In this document: positions 18,508-28,302 of the stretch, one piece after another
Numbering within the stretch: position 1 is the first letter of the stretch
Layout of the letters: each line of letters opens with the position of its first letter
NCBI RefSeq assembly: GCF_030549615.1
Contig: NZ_CP130832.1
Span: forward strand, 682,001 to 746,000
DNA: 64,000 nucleotides
Direction of reading: 5' to 3'
Source of the DNA: Stenotrophomonas sp. 610A2
GTDB lineage: Bacteria > Pseudomonadota > Gammaproteobacteria > Xanthomonadales > Xanthomonadaceae
Notes under the pieces: generated by a model
Databases searched by the model: none
What the model saw: the letters and a program-made list of their open reading frames with translations, nothing else
What the model was told of the DNA's origin: nothing
Made by a program: the position numbers and the translations under genes

Positions 18508-20091
18508 TCAGTGACGGAAGTGACGCACGCCGGTGAACACCATGGCGATGCCATGTTCGTCGGCAGCAGCGATCACTTCGTTGTCACGCATCGAGCCGCC
18601 CGGCTGGATCACTGCAGTGATGCCTGCTTCGGCAGCGGCGTCCAGGCCATCACGGAATGGGAAGAACGCATCCGATGCCATCACCGAGCCCGGCACGACC
18701 AGGCCTGCATCCGCCGCCTTGATGCCTGCGATGCGTGCCGAGTAGACACGGCTCATCTGGCCAGCGCCCACGCCAATCGTGCGCTCGTCCTTGGCGTAGA
18801 CAATCGCGTTGGACTTGACGTATTTGGCCACGCGCCAGGCGAACAGCAGATCGCGCGTTTCAGCGGCGGTCGGCGCGCGCTGGGTGACGGTCTTCAGCTC
18901 GTCAGCGCTCATGCCGCGGTTGTCGGCGCTCTGGATCAGCAGGCCCGAACCGATGCGCTTGGTGTCGTAGTTGTTGCGTGCATCACCGGCCGGGATGCGC
19001 AGCACGCGCACATTGGCTTTCTTGGTGGCGTAATCCAGTGCAGCCGGCTCGTAATCCGGTGCGATCAGCACTTCGACGAACTGGCGGTCGAGGATGGTCT
19101 TGGCGGTGGCTGCGTCCAGCGTGCGGTTGAAGGCGAGGATGCCGCCGAAGGCGCTGGTCGGGTCGGTGTTGTAGGCCATCTCGTAGGCGGCGCCGACATC
19201 GGCAGCGACCGCGACGCCGCACGGGTTGGCGTGCTTGACGATGACGCAGGCCGGCACCTCGAACTGACGCACGCATTCCCATGCGGCATCGGCATCGGCC
19301 AGGTTGTTGTAGCTCAGTTCCTTGCCCTGCAGCTGCACGAAGGTCGCCAAGGTGCCCGGCACCGGATACAGGTCGCGGTAGAACACGCCACTCTGGTGCG
19401 GGTTCTCGCCGTAGCGCAGGTCCATGACCTTGATGAAAGAAGAATTCATCTGCGCCGGGTATTCATTGCGCACCGGCACCGAAGCGCTGGAGTCGGTCAC
19501 GGCGGACAGGTAGTTGCTGATCGCGGCGTCGTACTGGGCAACGCGATTGAACGCGGCCACCGACAGTTCGAAGCGCTTGGCGGCGGACAGCTTGCCGTCG
19601 TTGCTGGCCAGTTCGGCCAGCAGTGCGTCGTACTGGTCCGGGCTGGTGGCGACGGCGACGCGGGCGAAGTTCTTGGCCGCGCTGCGAAGCATCGCCGGGC
19701 CGCCGATGTCGATGTTCTCCACTGCGTCGGCGAGCGTGCAGTCGGCCTTGGCGGTAACCGACTCGAACGGATACAGGTTCAGCACCAGCAGGTCGATCGC
19801 GGCGATGCCGTGTTCTGCCATTACCGCGTCATCGGTGCCGGCGCGGCCGAGCAGGCCGCCGTGCACCATCGGATGCAGGGTCTTGACCCGGCCGTCCATC
19901 ATCTCCGGGAAGCTGGTGACATCGGACACGTCCTTGACCGGCAGGCCGGCCTCACGGATCGCCTTGGCGGTGCCGCCGGTGGACAACAGCTCGACGTTGC
20001 GGGCAGCCAGGGCACGGGCCAGATCGATCAGGCCGGTCTTGTCGGAAACGGACAGCAGAGCCCGGCGTACGGGCAGCAGATCAGAAGACAT
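18508..20091 (-). CDS. purH: Bifunctional AICAR transformylase/IMP cyclohydrolase PurH
   Basis: A 527-residue enzyme for the last two steps of IMP synthesis. The N-terminal cyclohydrolase domain shows [26 protein letters not shown] and [14 protein letters not shown]; the C-terminal formyltransferase domain shows [25 protein letters not shown], and [13 protein letters not shown]. The real start is the ATG at 20091; the frame remains open upstream to 20385 only because the SMAG array has no stops in it. Downstream are two lipoprotein genes and purD. Confidence 0.97.
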   Translation of the reverse strand: MSSDLLPVRRALLSVSDKTGLIDLARALAARNVELLSTGGTAKAIREAGLPVKDVSDVTSFPEMMDGRVKTLHPMVHGGLLGRAGTDDAVMAEHGIAAIDLLVLNLYPFESVTAKADCTLADAVENIDIGGPAMLRSAAKNFARVAVATSPDQYDALLAELASNDGKLSAAKRFELSVAAFNRVAQYDAAISNYLSAVTDSSASVPVRNEYPAQMNSSFIKVMDLRYGENPHQSGVFYRDLYPVPGTLATFVQLQGKELSYNNLADADAAWECVRQFEVPACVIVKHANPCGVAVAADVGAAYEMAYNTDPTSAFGGILAFNRTLDAATAKTILDRQFVEVLIAPDYEPAALDYATKKANVRVLRIPAGDARNNYDTKRIGSGLLIQSADNRGMSADELKTVTQRAPTAAETRDLLFAWRVAKYVKSNAIVYAKDERTIGVGAGQMSRVYSARIAGIKAADAGLVVPGSVMASDAFFPFRDGLDAAAEAGITAVIQPGGSMRDNEVIAAADEHGIAMVFTGVRHFRH

Positions 20092-20153
20092 GGGGAGGCA
20101 GGGGGAAGCGGAAGCGGGCCCATATTGTAGCCGCGCGGTCACACAGAAGCAGG

Positions 20154-20389
20154 GTGTAGTGCCGAGCCATGCTCGGCAAAGGCCCTCCCAGGCAATGCAA
20201 TGTAGTGCCGAGCCATGCTCGGTAGAGGCCTTCCAAGCAATGCAACCGTAGTGCCGAGCCATGCTCGGCAGGGGCCTTCCAAGCAATGCAATGTAATGCC
20301 GAGCCATGCTCGGCAAAGGGGCCTTCCCAGCAATGAACGACGGCGGGGATTGCCGGTAGCGCTTCTGCCGAGCATGGCTCGGCACTACA
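20154..20389. repeat. SMAG (GTAG) repeat array between fis and purH
   Basis: Four direct SMAG units start at 20156, 20202, 20248 and 20293 (period 46, 46, 45 bp), each with the GTAGTGCCGAGCCATGCTCG core; the fourth has GTAA instead of GTAG. An inverted unit ends with CTAC at 20385-20388. The array fills the only large gap in the prmA-to-purD operon and would place stable hairpins in the mRNA between fis and purH, either as terminator/attenuator or as an mRNA end protector. Confidence 0.92.
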
Positions 20390-20402
20390 GACAGCGCGGG
20401 GC

Positions 20403-20690
<288 letters not shown>

Positions 20691-20774
20691 TCAGCAAAGT
20701 CGGGCGTGTTGGCCCGGCGTGGGGATGGGAGTCTAGCGCGTGGGCCGTCGGCCTGCCACGCCATTGTCCAGCGG

Positions 20775-21704
20775 TTACTGAAATTCGAAGCTGAAGGCGA
20801 CGGTGGCGGCGGCTGGTTCGCGCAGTCGGAATGACACCTGCGCACTCTGCCCGGGCTCCAGTCGTGCCAACGGATCCGCGCCAGCGCCGAGGTATTCGGC
20901 CGGCTGCAGGGTACGGCGGCCGATCACCCGGCCATCGGCATCGGACAGCGACAGGCGCAGCGCGGGCCAGGCCTGGGCCCAGCGCGCATCGTTGCGGAAG
21001 CTGGTCTGCACCTGCAGCGCACCTGCCTGCCCGGGTACCGGACGGATGTCGCGGCTGAGCATGCTGTAGGCGCTGGGTTCGTGCCACGGCGGCAACGAGC
21101 AGCGCAGCACGCTGCACAGGCCGCTGACCAGCGGCCGGGTGCCGGCATCGGCGGCCAACTTGGCGCGGTCGGCCAGGATGATCTGCAGGCCAAGCAGCAG
21201 GGCCAGTGCCAGTACCAGTCCCCATTGCCAGCGAGGCGTGTCGGCCGGCGCTGCCGCATGCGCGCGGTTCGCGCGCGCGAAGCTGGGTGCGAGGACAGCG
21301 GACGATGCGCTGTCTTCCGTCGGTTCCGTGTCTTCGCTGCCGGCGTTGCCGCCGATGACGGCAGCTTGCGGCAGGACGAGCTCGGGTTGCGCCGCTTCCA
21401 GCTGCGGTACTTCCGCGTGCTCGGCTGCCACGTGCTCGGCTGCAGCCGGTTCAACTTCAGCCCGCTCTACCTCGACATGTTCGAGTTCGGCTTGTGTGAC
21501 CCCAGCACGCTCGACATCAGCCTGCACCGGTTCGGCCTGATCCGCCTGCGACGGCAGATCAAGCGCCAGCGTCGCCTGCGTGTCATCGCTCGCCGCCGCA
21601 GCAGGCGCACCTTCCGGCGTGCCTTGCTTGGGCGTACTCGGCTTGGCCGGACCTTGCAGGAAGGTGGCCAGGGAAGGCTGGGTCGGCGCTGTTTCGTCAG
21701 TCAT
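20775..21704 (-). CDS. DUF3426 family membrane protein without N-terminal zinc ribbon
   Basis: A 309-residue protein. Residues about 1-150 are low-complexity and acidic, with repeated EHVEVERAEVEPAAAEHVAA-like segments. One membrane helix follows at about 162-180 (WQWGLVLALALLLGLQIILA) and the C-terminal 120 residues form the periplasmic DUF3426 domain (CSVLRCSLPPWHEPSAYSML, then RPVPGQAGALQVQTSFRN). Many homologues begin with a CxxC zinc finger; none is seen here from this start. It lies between prmA and fis, 29 bp after prmA. Function unknown. Confidence 0.85.
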   Translation of the reverse strand: MTDETAPTQPSLATFLQGPAKPSTPKQGTPEGAPAAAASDDTQATLALDLPSQADQAEPVQADVERAGVTQAELEHVEVERAEVEPAAAEHVAAEHAEVPQLEAAQPELVLPQAAVIGGNAGSEDTEPTEDSASSAVLAPSFARANRAHAAAPADTPRWQWGLVLALALLLGLQIILADRAKLAADAGTRPLVSGLCSVLRCSLPPWHEPSAYSMLSRDIRPVPGQAGALQVQTSFRNDARWAQAWPALRLSLSDADGRVIGRRTLQPAEYLGAGADPLARLEPGQSAQVSFRLREPAAATVAFSFEFQ

Positions 21705-21733
21705 GGCTGGGCTGGCTGAGGCACTGGCCCCAT

Positions 21734-22648
21734 TCAAGCACGGCGCACGCCGGTGATGCGCATCCAATCGCCATCCTGGGTGGCTTCAAGCTGGTCGAAC
21801 CAGGCGGCGTAGCGTTCCAGCAGCTCGTCTTCCTGACCGTGCAGGATGCCGGACAGGGCAATCTGCCCGCCTGCGGCGACGCGCGCAGCCAGCAGTTCGG
21901 CCAGGGCGTCCAGCGCCGAGGCCAGGATGTTGGCGACCACCACCGGGTAGGTGGCAACCGGCTCGTCTTCCGGCAGGTAGGCGGCGATATGCACGCCGTT
22001 GCGTTCGCCATTGTCGTGGGTGGCGATCAGTGCCTGCGGGTCGTTGTCCACGCCCACGGCATTGGCGGCACCCAGCTTCAGCGCGGCCAGCGCGAGGATG
22101 CCCGAGCCGCAGCCGAAATCGAGCACGGTATTGCCGTCCAGCTTGCCCTCGGCCGAGAGCTGGTCCAGCCAGCGCAGGCACAGTGCGGTGGTCGGGTGGG
22201 TGCCCGAGCCGAAGGCCAGGCCCGGGTCCAGCCGCACGATGGCGGCATCGGCCGCCTGCGCGGCTTCCGGCAGCTCATGGTTCCACGGCACGATCCAGGT
22301 GCGCTGGCCGAACTGCATCGGCTGGAACTGGTCCAGCCAGGCGCGTTCCCAGTCTTCGTCCTGCACCGCGCGGAAGCTGGCGGTGGTCCATTCCAGACCC
22401 GGGTCGAAGGACTCCAGCGCGGCCAGCAAGGCCAGCGCATTGGTATCGGCGGGGAAGAGCGCGCTCAGGGTCAGCTCGTTCCACAGCGGGGTTTCACCCA
22501 CGCCCGGCTCCAGGATCGCGCGCTCGTTGCTGGTGTCAGCGTCGGCGTCGAGCATGGTCACCGCCAGCGCGCCGACGTCGTCGAGGGCGTTCTCGTAACG
22601 GGGCTGGGTGGCTTCGGTGCAGCGCAGGGTCAGTTCAAGGAAGGGCAT
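21734..22648 (-). CDS. prmA: Ribosomal protein L11 methyltransferase PrmA
   Basis: A 304-residue SAM-dependent methyltransferase that trimethylates ribosomal protein L11. Residues 1-100 form the L11-recognition domain ([10 protein letters not shown]); the catalytic domain shows [17 protein letters not shown] motif [21 protein letters not shown], acidic GVDNDPQA, and [10 protein letters not shown]. The ATG at 22648 was chosen over 22663 because MPFLEL aligns with the family start. It is the first gene of the minus-strand run leading to purD. Confidence 0.96.
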   Translation of the reverse strand: MPFLELTLRCTEATQPRYENALDDVGALAVTMLDADADTSNERAILEPGVGETPLWNELTLSALFPADTNALALLAALESFDPGLEWTTASFRAVQDEDWERAWLDQFQPMQFGQRTWIVPWNHELPEAAQAADAAIVRLDPGLAFGSGTHPTTALCLRWLDQLSAEGKLDGNTVLDFGCGSGILALAALKLGAANAVGVDNDPQALIATHDNGERNGVHIAAYLPEDEPVATYPVVVANILASALDALAELLAARVAAGGQIALSGILHGQEDELLERYAAWFDQLEATQDGDWMRITGVRRA

Positions 22649-22795
22649 GGCGGCGTACGGCAACGGCGGGACAGGGCACGCATCCTAGACGAGGCGGGCG
22701 CCGATTGCGCGTTCAGCTGGCTGGTTCAGCCGAGCCGGCTCTGGGTCTTGATAGAATTCCCGACCTACAACCCTGTAACCGGCTGACGCCTTCCC

Positions 22796-23752
22796 ATGCT
22801 CTCCTTGCTGGCCAGAAAACCCTGGTATCTGTTGGTGCTGCCTGCGGCAGTGCTGATGGCTGCGCTGGGCGCTCGTAGTGGCAACCTGCTGCATGGCGAT
22901 ACGGCGGAGGTGGCTGCGGCAAGCAATACCGGCCCTGCCGAGCTAGGTGCGCAGCTGCTGGCTGCCCCTGTGGTGGCAACGGAGCCCGTGCAATCCACCG
23001 CGGTTGCGGCGGGTTTGCCGCTGGACCTGCGCGCCGCCTTCGAGAACGGCACAGACCTGTTTGCCTATGCCCACCAGCTGCAGGCCGCCGCCGACGCAGG
23101 CAATGCCGAGGCCGGCTGGATGGCCAGTCGCATCTACGACTATTGCGGCGTATTCGCGATGGATCCATCCGGCTACGCGCTGGACAGCGCCGCATTGCAG
23201 CGCATGGACCTGGGTGCGATCTCGGCGATGCTCACCGCGCGCGGCAAGGTGCGCCAGGGCTGCGCCGGTTTCACTGCCGCCGATGGATTGGGCCGCGCGC
23301 GCCTGTTGCAGCAGCGCCTGGCTTCGGCCAAAGGTGGCAATCTGGCGGCCGAGGCAGCGCTTCTCTCGATGGGCGAGCCCCTGAGTGACACGCCCGAATA
23401 CCGCCGCGGGCTGGTGGAGCGCGTGCAGTCCTCGCAGGACCCGGAAGCCTTCCTGGCGATCTCCGGCGCGATGGGTACCGCAGCGGCCGGTGACGACGCC
23501 TACCGGGGCATGGTTGCCGGCAGCCAGTTCAGCCAGTTGGCGTGGCAGGTTGCAGCGTGCCAGCTGGGCCTGGCATGCGGACCGGGCAGTGCATTGATGG
23601 TGGCGTATTGCGCCAATGGTGGGATCTGCTCGCGCGATCCCCAACAGGATTTTCAGTCTTTCGTTTACGACGCAGCGGTACCGCGCCAGGGTATGGAAAA
23701 AATGAACGAGATGGTCAACAGCTTGCGCGATGCGCGCCGAGGTGTGCGATGA
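22796..23752 (+). CDS. Unrecognised membrane-anchored protein
   Basis: A 318-residue protein with one N-terminal hydrophobic segment (about residues 10-27) acting as signal anchor or signal peptide, and a periplasmic helical domain containing AYAHQLQAAADAGNAEAGWM, which recalls Sel1/TPR-like helix pairs, and six or more cysteines (DYCGVF, RQGCAGF, ACQLGLACGPG, YCANGGICSRD). I cannot assign a family. It is divergent from prmA and overlaps the next gene by four bases (ATGA), so the two form a translationally coupled pair. Confidence 0.75.
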   Translation: MLSLLARKPWYLLVLPAAVLMAALGARSGNLLHGDTAEVAAASNTGPAELGAQLLAAPVVATEPVQSTAVAAGLPLDLRAAFENGTDLFAYAHQLQAAADAGNAEAGWMASRIYDYCGVFAMDPSGYALDSAALQRMDLGAISAMLTARGKVRQGCAGFTAADGLGRARLLQQRLASAKGGNLAAEAALLSMGEPLSDTPEYRRGLVERVQSSQDPEAFLAISGAMGTAAAGDDAYRGMVAGSQFSQLAWQVAACQLGLACGPGSALMVAYCANGGICSRDPQQDFQSFVYDAAVPRQGMEKMNEMVNSLRDARRGVR

Positions 23753-24108
23753 ATTACAAACGCTTCCTGCATGGGGCAAAGTTCTGGGTCTGGGTCGTGT
23801 TGTTTGTGGCCTATTCGGCGGGCGCGGTCGGCGTGGTGCTGATCGATACCTATGAAGATCGCTACCGGGCGCTGTCCAAGATCAAGCTGACCACTGTCAA
23901 ATCCGACGAAGACCTGCGCCGTGCGGGTGCCACCCAGGCGGCAGCGGTGTACCGCGCGCAGAGTGGCATGCCGTTCAACACCTTGCAGCCGGGCAGCAGC
24001 TTCCAGATCGTCTGGCCGGATGGTTCGGTGGAAACGGTGACGGTGGTTGATCCGAGTTCGCCGCTGGGCACCGAGCCGCTCAAGGGCAGTGCGGTGGGCG
24101 CCGAGTAA
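23749..24108 (+). CDS. Unrecognised small inner-membrane protein
   Basis: A 119-residue protein with one membrane helix at about residues 12-32 (FWVWVVLFVAYSAGAVGVVL) and a periplasmic C-terminal domain containing QPGSSFQIVWPDGSVETVTV. The start overlaps the stop of the upstream unknown gene in ATGA. A good rho-independent terminator follows 20 bp after the stop, so the pair is a two-gene operon. No family recognised. Confidence 0.75.
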   Translation: MNYKRFLHGAKFWVWVVLFVAYSAGAVGVVLIDTYEDRYRALSKIKLTTVKSDEDLRRAGATQAAAVYRAQSGMPFNTLQPGSSFQIVWPDGSVETVTVVDPSSPLGTEPLKGSAVGAE

Positions 24109-24128
24109 ATCGGCGTTTTCACCAGACA

Positions 24129-24160
24129 CAAAAAAGGCGGGGATTCCCGCCTTTTTTGTG
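24129..24160 (+). terminator. Rho-independent terminator
   Basis: AAAAAAGGCGGG, a GATT loop, and CCCGCCTTTTTT form a perfect stem with an A-run before and a T-run after, so it can work in both directions. It ends the two-gene unknown operon. Confidence 0.9.
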
Positions 24161-24171
24161 CGCGTTTGCTT

Positions 24172-24289
24172 CTGCAGTGCCGAGCCATGCTCGGTACTGC
24201 GAGCCCCTCTCCCGTGTACGGGAGAGGGGTTGGGGTGAGGGCTGGGGCTTTACCGGTAAAGCCTCTGCCGAGCATGGCTCGGCACTACC
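24172..24289. repeat. SMAG units flanking a CCCCTCTCCC palindrome
   Basis: A SMAG-like unit with head GCAG (24175-24200), a palindrome CCCCTCTCCCGTG / TACGGGAGAGGGG followed by TTGGGGTGAGGG (24204-24242), and an inverted SMAG unit ending CTAC at 24285-24288. The palindrome also occurs at 27352-27392 and, interrupted, at 44571-44687. The cluster lies between the unknown operon and accC, which converge on it. Confidence 0.85.
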
Positions 24290-24303
24290 GGTGCCACCCT
24301 CAA

Positions 24304-25671
24304 TCAGGTCAACGCGATCGAACGGGTCTTGCGCTCGGCCAGACGCTTTTCCAAGTAGTGGATGTTCTGCCCACCGGCCTGGAAGCCCTGGTCGCGCATG
24401 ATGCGCTGCTGCAACGCGACGTTGGTCTTGATGCCGTCCACCACCATCTCGCTCAGCGCCACCCGCATGCGGGCAATGGCGGTCTCGCGGTCCGGGCCGT
24501 GCACGATCAGCTTGCCGATCATCGAGTCATAGTTCGGCGGCACCTTGTAGCCAGCGTAGATGTGCGTATCAACGCGCACACCCGGGCCACCCGGCGGATA
24601 GAAGCCGGTGATCAGGCCGGGGCTGGGAATGAAGGTTTCCGCGTCCTCGGCGTTGATGCGGCATTCGATCGCGTGGCCGTGCAGCACCACGTCGCTCTGC
24701 TTGATGCTCAGCTTCTGGCCGGAGGCGATGCGCAGCTGCTCGGCAACCAGGTCGATGCCGGTCACCATCTCGGTCACCGGATGTTCCACCTGCACGCGGG
24801 TGTTCATTTCGATGAAGTAGAACTTGCCGTCTTCGAACAGGAATTCGAAGGTGCCGGCGCCGCGGTAGCCGATGCGGATACAGGCTTCCACGCAGACCTT
24901 GCCGATCTGCTCACGCAGTTCGGCAGTGATGCCCGGTGCCGGTGCTTCTTCCACCACCTTCTGGTGGCGACGCTGCATCGAGCAGTCGCGCTCACCCAGG
25001 TGGATGGCGTTGCCCTGGCCATCGGCCAGCACCTGGATTTCCACGTGACGCGGATTTTCCAGGTACTTCTCCATGTAGACCTCACCGTTACCGAATGCCG
25101 CCTTGGCTTCGGACTTGGTGGTCTCGATGGAGGCCTTCAACGCGCCTTCGGCATGCACGACGCGCATGCCGCGGCCGCCACCGCCACCGGAGGCCTTGAT
25201 GATGACCGGGTAGCCGATCTCACGGGCGATCTTGGTGTTGGTGACGATGTCTTCGCCCAGCGGGCCGCCCGAACCGGGCACGCACGGCACGCCGGCGGCC
25301 TTCATCGCGCGGATGGCTTCAACCTTGTCGCCCATCAGGCGAATGGTTTCCGCACGCGGACCGATGAAGATGAAACCGGACTGCTCAACGCGCTCGGCGA
25401 AGTCGGCGTTCTCGGAGAGGAAGCCGTAACCCGGGTGGATGGCTTGGGCGTCGGTGACCTCGGCCGCGGCGATCAGTGCCGGGATGTTGAGGTAGCTTTC
25501 CGACGAAGGTGCCGGGCCAATACAGACCGACTCGTCGGCCATGGCCACGTGCTTGAGATTGCGGTCAACGGTGGAATGCACCGCGACCGTGCGGATGCCG
25601 AGGGAGTGGCACGCGCGCAGGATGCGCAGCGCGATTTCACCTCGGTTGGCGATGACGACTTTATCCAGCAT
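24304..25671 (-). CDS. accC: Acetyl-CoA carboxylase, biotin carboxylase subunit
   Basis: A 455-residue biotin carboxylase that carboxylates the biotin on AccB using ATP and bicarbonate, the first step of fatty acid synthesis. Visible motifs: [18 protein letters not shown] at the start, the glycine-rich ATP loop [33 protein letters not shown] and the active-site [14 protein letters not shown]. The ATG at 25671 matches the family start. It follows accB by 10 bp. Confidence 0.98.
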   Translation of the reverse strand: MLDKVVIANRGEIALRILRACHSLGIRTVAVHSTVDRNLKHVAMADESVCIGPAPSSESYLNIPALIAAAEVTDAQAIHPGYGFLSENADFAERVEQSGFIFIGPRAETIRLMGDKVEAIRAMKAAGVPCVPGSGGPLGEDIVTNTKIAREIGYPVIIKASGGGGGRGMRVVHAEGALKASIETTKSEAKAAFGNGEVYMEKYLENPRHVEIQVLADGQGNAIHLGERDCSMQRRHQKVVEEAPAPGITAELREQIGKVCVEACIRIGYRGAGTFEFLFEDGKFYFIEMNTRVQVEHPVTEMVTGIDLVAEQLRIASGQKLSIKQSDVVLHGHAIECRINAEDAETFIPSPGLITGFYPPGGPGVRVDTHIYAGYKVPPNYDSMIGKLIVHGPDRETAIARMRVALSEMVVDGIKTNVALQQRIMRDQGFQAGGQNIHYLEKRLAERKTRSIALT

Positions 25672-25681
25672 GGCCGGCGCC

Positions 25682-26161
25682 TCAGGCAATCACGAACAGC
25701 GGCTGATCGAATTCAACCGGGCTGCCGTTTTCGCCGAGGATGGCGACCACGGTGCCGGAGACTTCGGCTTCGATCGGGTTGAACATCTTCATCGCTTCGA
25801 TGATGGCCAGGGTCTCGCCGGCCTTGACGGTCTGGCCAACGCTGACGAAGGCCGGCTTGTCCGGCGAGGACGAGGCGTAGAAGGTGCCGACCATCGGCGC
25901 GCGCTGCACGTGGCCTTCCGGCAGGGCATTGCCCGGCTTGGCGGTGCCGCCGGTGGAGGCTTCGGTCGGGCCGCTCATCGGCATGGCCGGGGCAGCGGCA
26001 GCAGCCGGAGCTGCGGCATACACCGGCGCCGGCGCAGCGACGAAACCGCCGACCGGGTTGCGCGACAGGCGCACGGACTCTTCGCCTTCCTTGATCTCGA
26101 TTTCAGCCAGGTTCGACTCTTCCAGCAGGTCGATGAGCTTCTTGATTTTGCGCAGATCCAT
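25682..26161 (-). CDS. accB: Acetyl-CoA carboxylase biotin carboxyl carrier protein
   Basis: A 159-residue carrier. Residues 1-35 form the conserved N-terminal helix ([18 protein letters not shown]), residues about 40-85 a flexible Ala/Pro linker, and residues about 86-159 the biotinyl domain with Lys125 in EAMKM as the biotin site and the [11 protein letters not shown] thumb loop. It lies between the LprI-like gene and accC; accB and accC are nearly contiguous. Confidence 0.98.
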   Translation of the reverse strand: MDLRKIKKLIDLLEESNLAEIEIKEGEESVRLSRNPVGGFVAAPAPVYAAAPAAAAAPAMPMSGPTEASTGGTAKPGNALPEGHVQRAPMVGTFYASSSPDKPAFVSVGQTVKAGETLAIIEAMKMFNPIEAEVSGTVVAILGENGSPVEFDQPLFVIA

Positions 26162-26215
26162 GAGGGCCTCTTTGGTTGCAGTAAGTCAGTAAGGAGAAGG
26201 CGCGGTGCGCCCGGG

Positions 26216-26644
26216 TCAAAGTTCGTAGAAATCGCGCAGCTGCCGGGTACGGTCCTGCGCGTGGGTGGTAAGACAGTGCATCTGCGCACCATTGCGCGAT
26301 GTACCGTCGGCATTGAAGGCGTAGACCGCGTCGCAGTCCTTGTCGCGCAACTGGATCCAGGCGCGTTGCGCCTCAATCAATTGCTGCTCGGCAGCGCCGC
26401 AATGCGTGCAGCTGCCATCGGCGGCCTGCTGCTGTAGTTGGCGGCGGGCGAGCTTGTACGTGGTGTTCAAGACCGTATCAGCGTCGGTGGCGCGATCGGA
26501 GGCGCACAGGTCGCTCTCCATCGTGCTGGTGACGTTCGCACAGTCGATGCCTTCGGCAGCACGATCCAAGTTCTGCGCATGGGCAGCGGCCAGCGGCAGG
26601 CACGCCATGGCCATAGCCGACAGCAAGCGCGGTAGCGTGTTCAC
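26216..26644 (-). CDS. LprI-like (DUF1311) secreted protein
   Basis: A 142-residue protein with a signal peptide (through AAAHAQ) and a mature domain with conserved cysteines ([42 protein letters not shown]) and the helix pattern [20 protein letters not shown] that marks the LprI/DUF1311 lysozyme-inhibitor family. Translation begins at GTG 26644, overlapping the aroQ stop in GTGA; no ATG occurs before the signal core. Its position inside the usual aroQ-accB-accC operon is unusual. Periplasmic location expected. Confidence 0.82.
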   Translation of the reverse strand: MNTLPRLLSAMAMACLPLAAAHAQNLDRAAEGIDCANVTSTMESDLCASDRATDADTVLNTTYKLARRQLQQQAADGSCTHCGAAEQQLIEAQRAWIQLRDKDCDAVYAFNADGTSRNGAQMHCLTTHAQDRTRQLRDFYEL

Positions 26645-27087
26645 GCAGCCGCTCCCACGCGCGCCAGGGCAGCGTCCATCGCATAGCGGTAGCTGTCGGC
26701 GCCGAAGCCGCAGATCACGCCGATAGCTTTGTCGCTCAGGTAGCTGTGCTGGCGGAAGGGCTCGCGCGCATGCGGGTTGGACAGGTGGATCTCGATGAAC
26801 GGAATTGCCACCCCGGCCAGCGCATCGCGCAGGGCCACCGAGGTATGAGTGAAGGCCGCGGGGTTGATCAGGATGAAAGCGGTTCCATCGGCACGCGCAG
26901 CCTGCACCCGGTCCACCAGCACATGCTCGGCGTTGGACTGCAGGTGTTCGCTCTGGTGCCCCTGCGCCTGTGCCTGTGCAGCGAGCGCAGCGTCGATCTG
27001 GGCCAAGGTGGTGTGGCCGTAGACGTCGGGCTCGCGTGTGCCCAGCAGGTTGAGGTTGGGGCCGTGAAGGACCAGCAGTTTTGCCAT
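26641..27087 (-). CDS. aroQ: Type II 3-dehydroquinate dehydratase
   Basis: A 148-residue enzyme of the shikimate pathway. The catalytic Arg18 and Tyr23 lie in [14 protein letters not shown], the substrate Asn in [20 protein letters not shown], and the His/Arg loop in [20 protein letters not shown]. The start at 27087 gives the usual 145-150 residues; the frame open to 27270 was rejected. aroQ before accB-accC is common in gammaproteobacteria; here an LprI-like gene lies between them. Confidence 0.97.
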   Translation of the reverse strand: MAKLLVLHGPNLNLLGTREPDVYGHTTLAQIDAALAAQAQAQGHQSEHLQSNAEHVLVDRVQAARADGTAFILINPAAFTHTSVALRDALAGVAIPFIEIHLSNPHAREPFRQHSYLSDKAIGVICGFGADSYRYAMDAALARVGAAA

Positions 27088-27625
27088 GTGCCAAGGGTCG
27101 GCGGGGAAGGGCGGCAGTGTGAGGGAAGCGGGGAATGCTGTCCAGTTCGGCGAAATTAGCAGTGTTTTAATCGTTTGTTTGAAATTTGGGGCTTTGCTGG
27201 GGCAGCCCGTGGTGCGGTGCTTCACGGCTGTCTTGGTAAATCTTGGAGACACCCGCAGCAGCCTGGCCAAGAGTAGTCCGCCTGCGCGATGCGCGGAACT
27301 TGCGGGGAAATGAGCGAAGTTGGGCCTTCCCCAAGACCCAAGACGACCAGAGCCCCTCTCCCGCCCGCGGGAGAGGGGTTGGGGTGAGGGCAGAGCGAAG
27401 CAGCAATCTTGGATTCCCAGGAAACCATCCGCAACTGGCTTTGAGCGATGAAGCCAAAGCTCCCCTCATCCGCCCCTTCGGGGCACCTCGCTCCGCGCCC
27501 CGGCCCCGCGTAGCACGCGGGGCGTACGAACAGTCACGTGCCTACGGCCCGTAAACGCCTGTTCTTAACCCCGTCAGCGGGAGAAGGGACGGCTGGCGTT
27601 CCCCGCCTCCCAGTAATCACCCATT
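27088..27625. other. Gene-free stretch with two palindromic repeats
   Basis: About 540 bp between aroQ and the TetR gene without a convincing gene. It contains the CCCCTCTCCCGC/GCGGGAGAGGGG palindrome with TTGGGGTGAGGG tail (27352-27392) and a second element opening CCCCTCATCCGCCCCTTCGG and closing CAGCGGGAGAAGGG (27461-27589), interrupted by about 85 bp that begins CGCTCCGCGCCCCGGCCC. The same 18-bp opening interrupts the element at 44571-44687. Confidence 0.7.
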
Positions 27626-27644
27626 AATAGACGACCGGTCTATT
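27626..27644. promoter_or_regulatory. Operator of the TetR regulator
   Basis: AATAGAC-GACCG-GTCTATT is a perfect 7-bp inverted repeat with 5-bp spacer ending 18 bp before the TetR start. The TAGAC/GTCTA half-sites match the operators of NemR/AcuR-type TetR regulators of electrophile response. It most likely mediates autorepression of the tetR and DJ-1 genes. Confidence 0.8.
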
Positions 27645-27662
27645 CGAAGTAAGCTCCACCCC

Positions 27663-28292
27663 ATGAACCTCTCCCCAAAAGCCCAAGCCACCCGCCAGCA
27701 CATCCTGGACACCGGCTACCGGCTCGTCCTGCAGAAGGGCTTTGCCGCCCTCGGCCTGCAGGAAATCCTCAAGGCCTGCGCCGTGCCCAAGGGCTCGTTC
27801 TATCACTACTTCGCGTCAAAGGAAGTGTTCGGCTGCGAGCTGCTGCAACAGTACGTAGACGGCTACGGGTGCAAGCTCGAGCAGCTGCTGGCCGAACCCG
27901 GCAACGGTCGCGAGCGGTTGATGCGCTACTGGGACGCCTGGGCGCGTGACCCGGCCGATCCGGCGCAGGGTTGGGCCGAAGAGTGCCTGGTGGTGAAGCT
28001 GGCCGCCGAGGTGTCCGACCTTTCCGAGGACATGCGTCGCGTGCTCGACAAGGGCGTGCAGCGTCTGCTGCAACGCATCGCCGCACTGGTCGAAGAAGGC
28101 CGCGCCGACGGCTCGCTGCCGAACGGCAAGCCCGCACTGGATGTCGCCCGCGTGCTGTACCAGATGTGGCTGGGTGCGGCCCTGCTGTCCAAGCTCAGCC
28201 AGGACCGTCTGCCGCTGCTGCAGGCCCGCGAAGCCACCGAACACCTGCTGTTGTGCGGCAACACCGTCGCACTTTCCACCCCCACCAATTGA
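27663..28292 (+). CDS. TetR/AcrR family repressor (electrophile-responsive type)
   Basis: A 209-residue TetR regulator. The helix-turn-helix lies at about 27-50 (FAALGLQEILKACAVPKGSF, then YHYFASKEVFG); the C-terminal ligand domain includes WAEECLVVKLAAEVSDLSE with a cysteine in a position used as a sensor in NemR/AcuR-like proteins (inference). It heads a plus-strand group: a DJ-1 family hydrolase 10 bp downstream, then Ohr and a quinone-oxidoreductase-like gene. The operator at 27626-27644 overlaps its promoter region. Confidence 0.92.
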   Translation: MNLSPKAQATRQHILDTGYRLVLQKGFAALGLQEILKACAVPKGSFYHYFASKEVFGCELLQQYVDGYGCKLEQLLAEPGNGRERLMRYWDAWARDPADPAQGWAEECLVVKLAAEVSDLSEDMRRVLDKGVQRLLQRIAALVEEGRADGSLPNGKPALDVARVLYQMWLGAALLSKLSQDRLPLLQAREATEHLLLCGNTVALSTPTN

Positions 28293-28302
28293 AGGCAAAG
28301 CC

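Noticed and set aside
20092..20385. Extended N-terminus of PurH through the SMAG array
   Set aside because: The extra residues are translated repeats ([12 protein letters not shown]), and the ATG at 20091 matches the family start.
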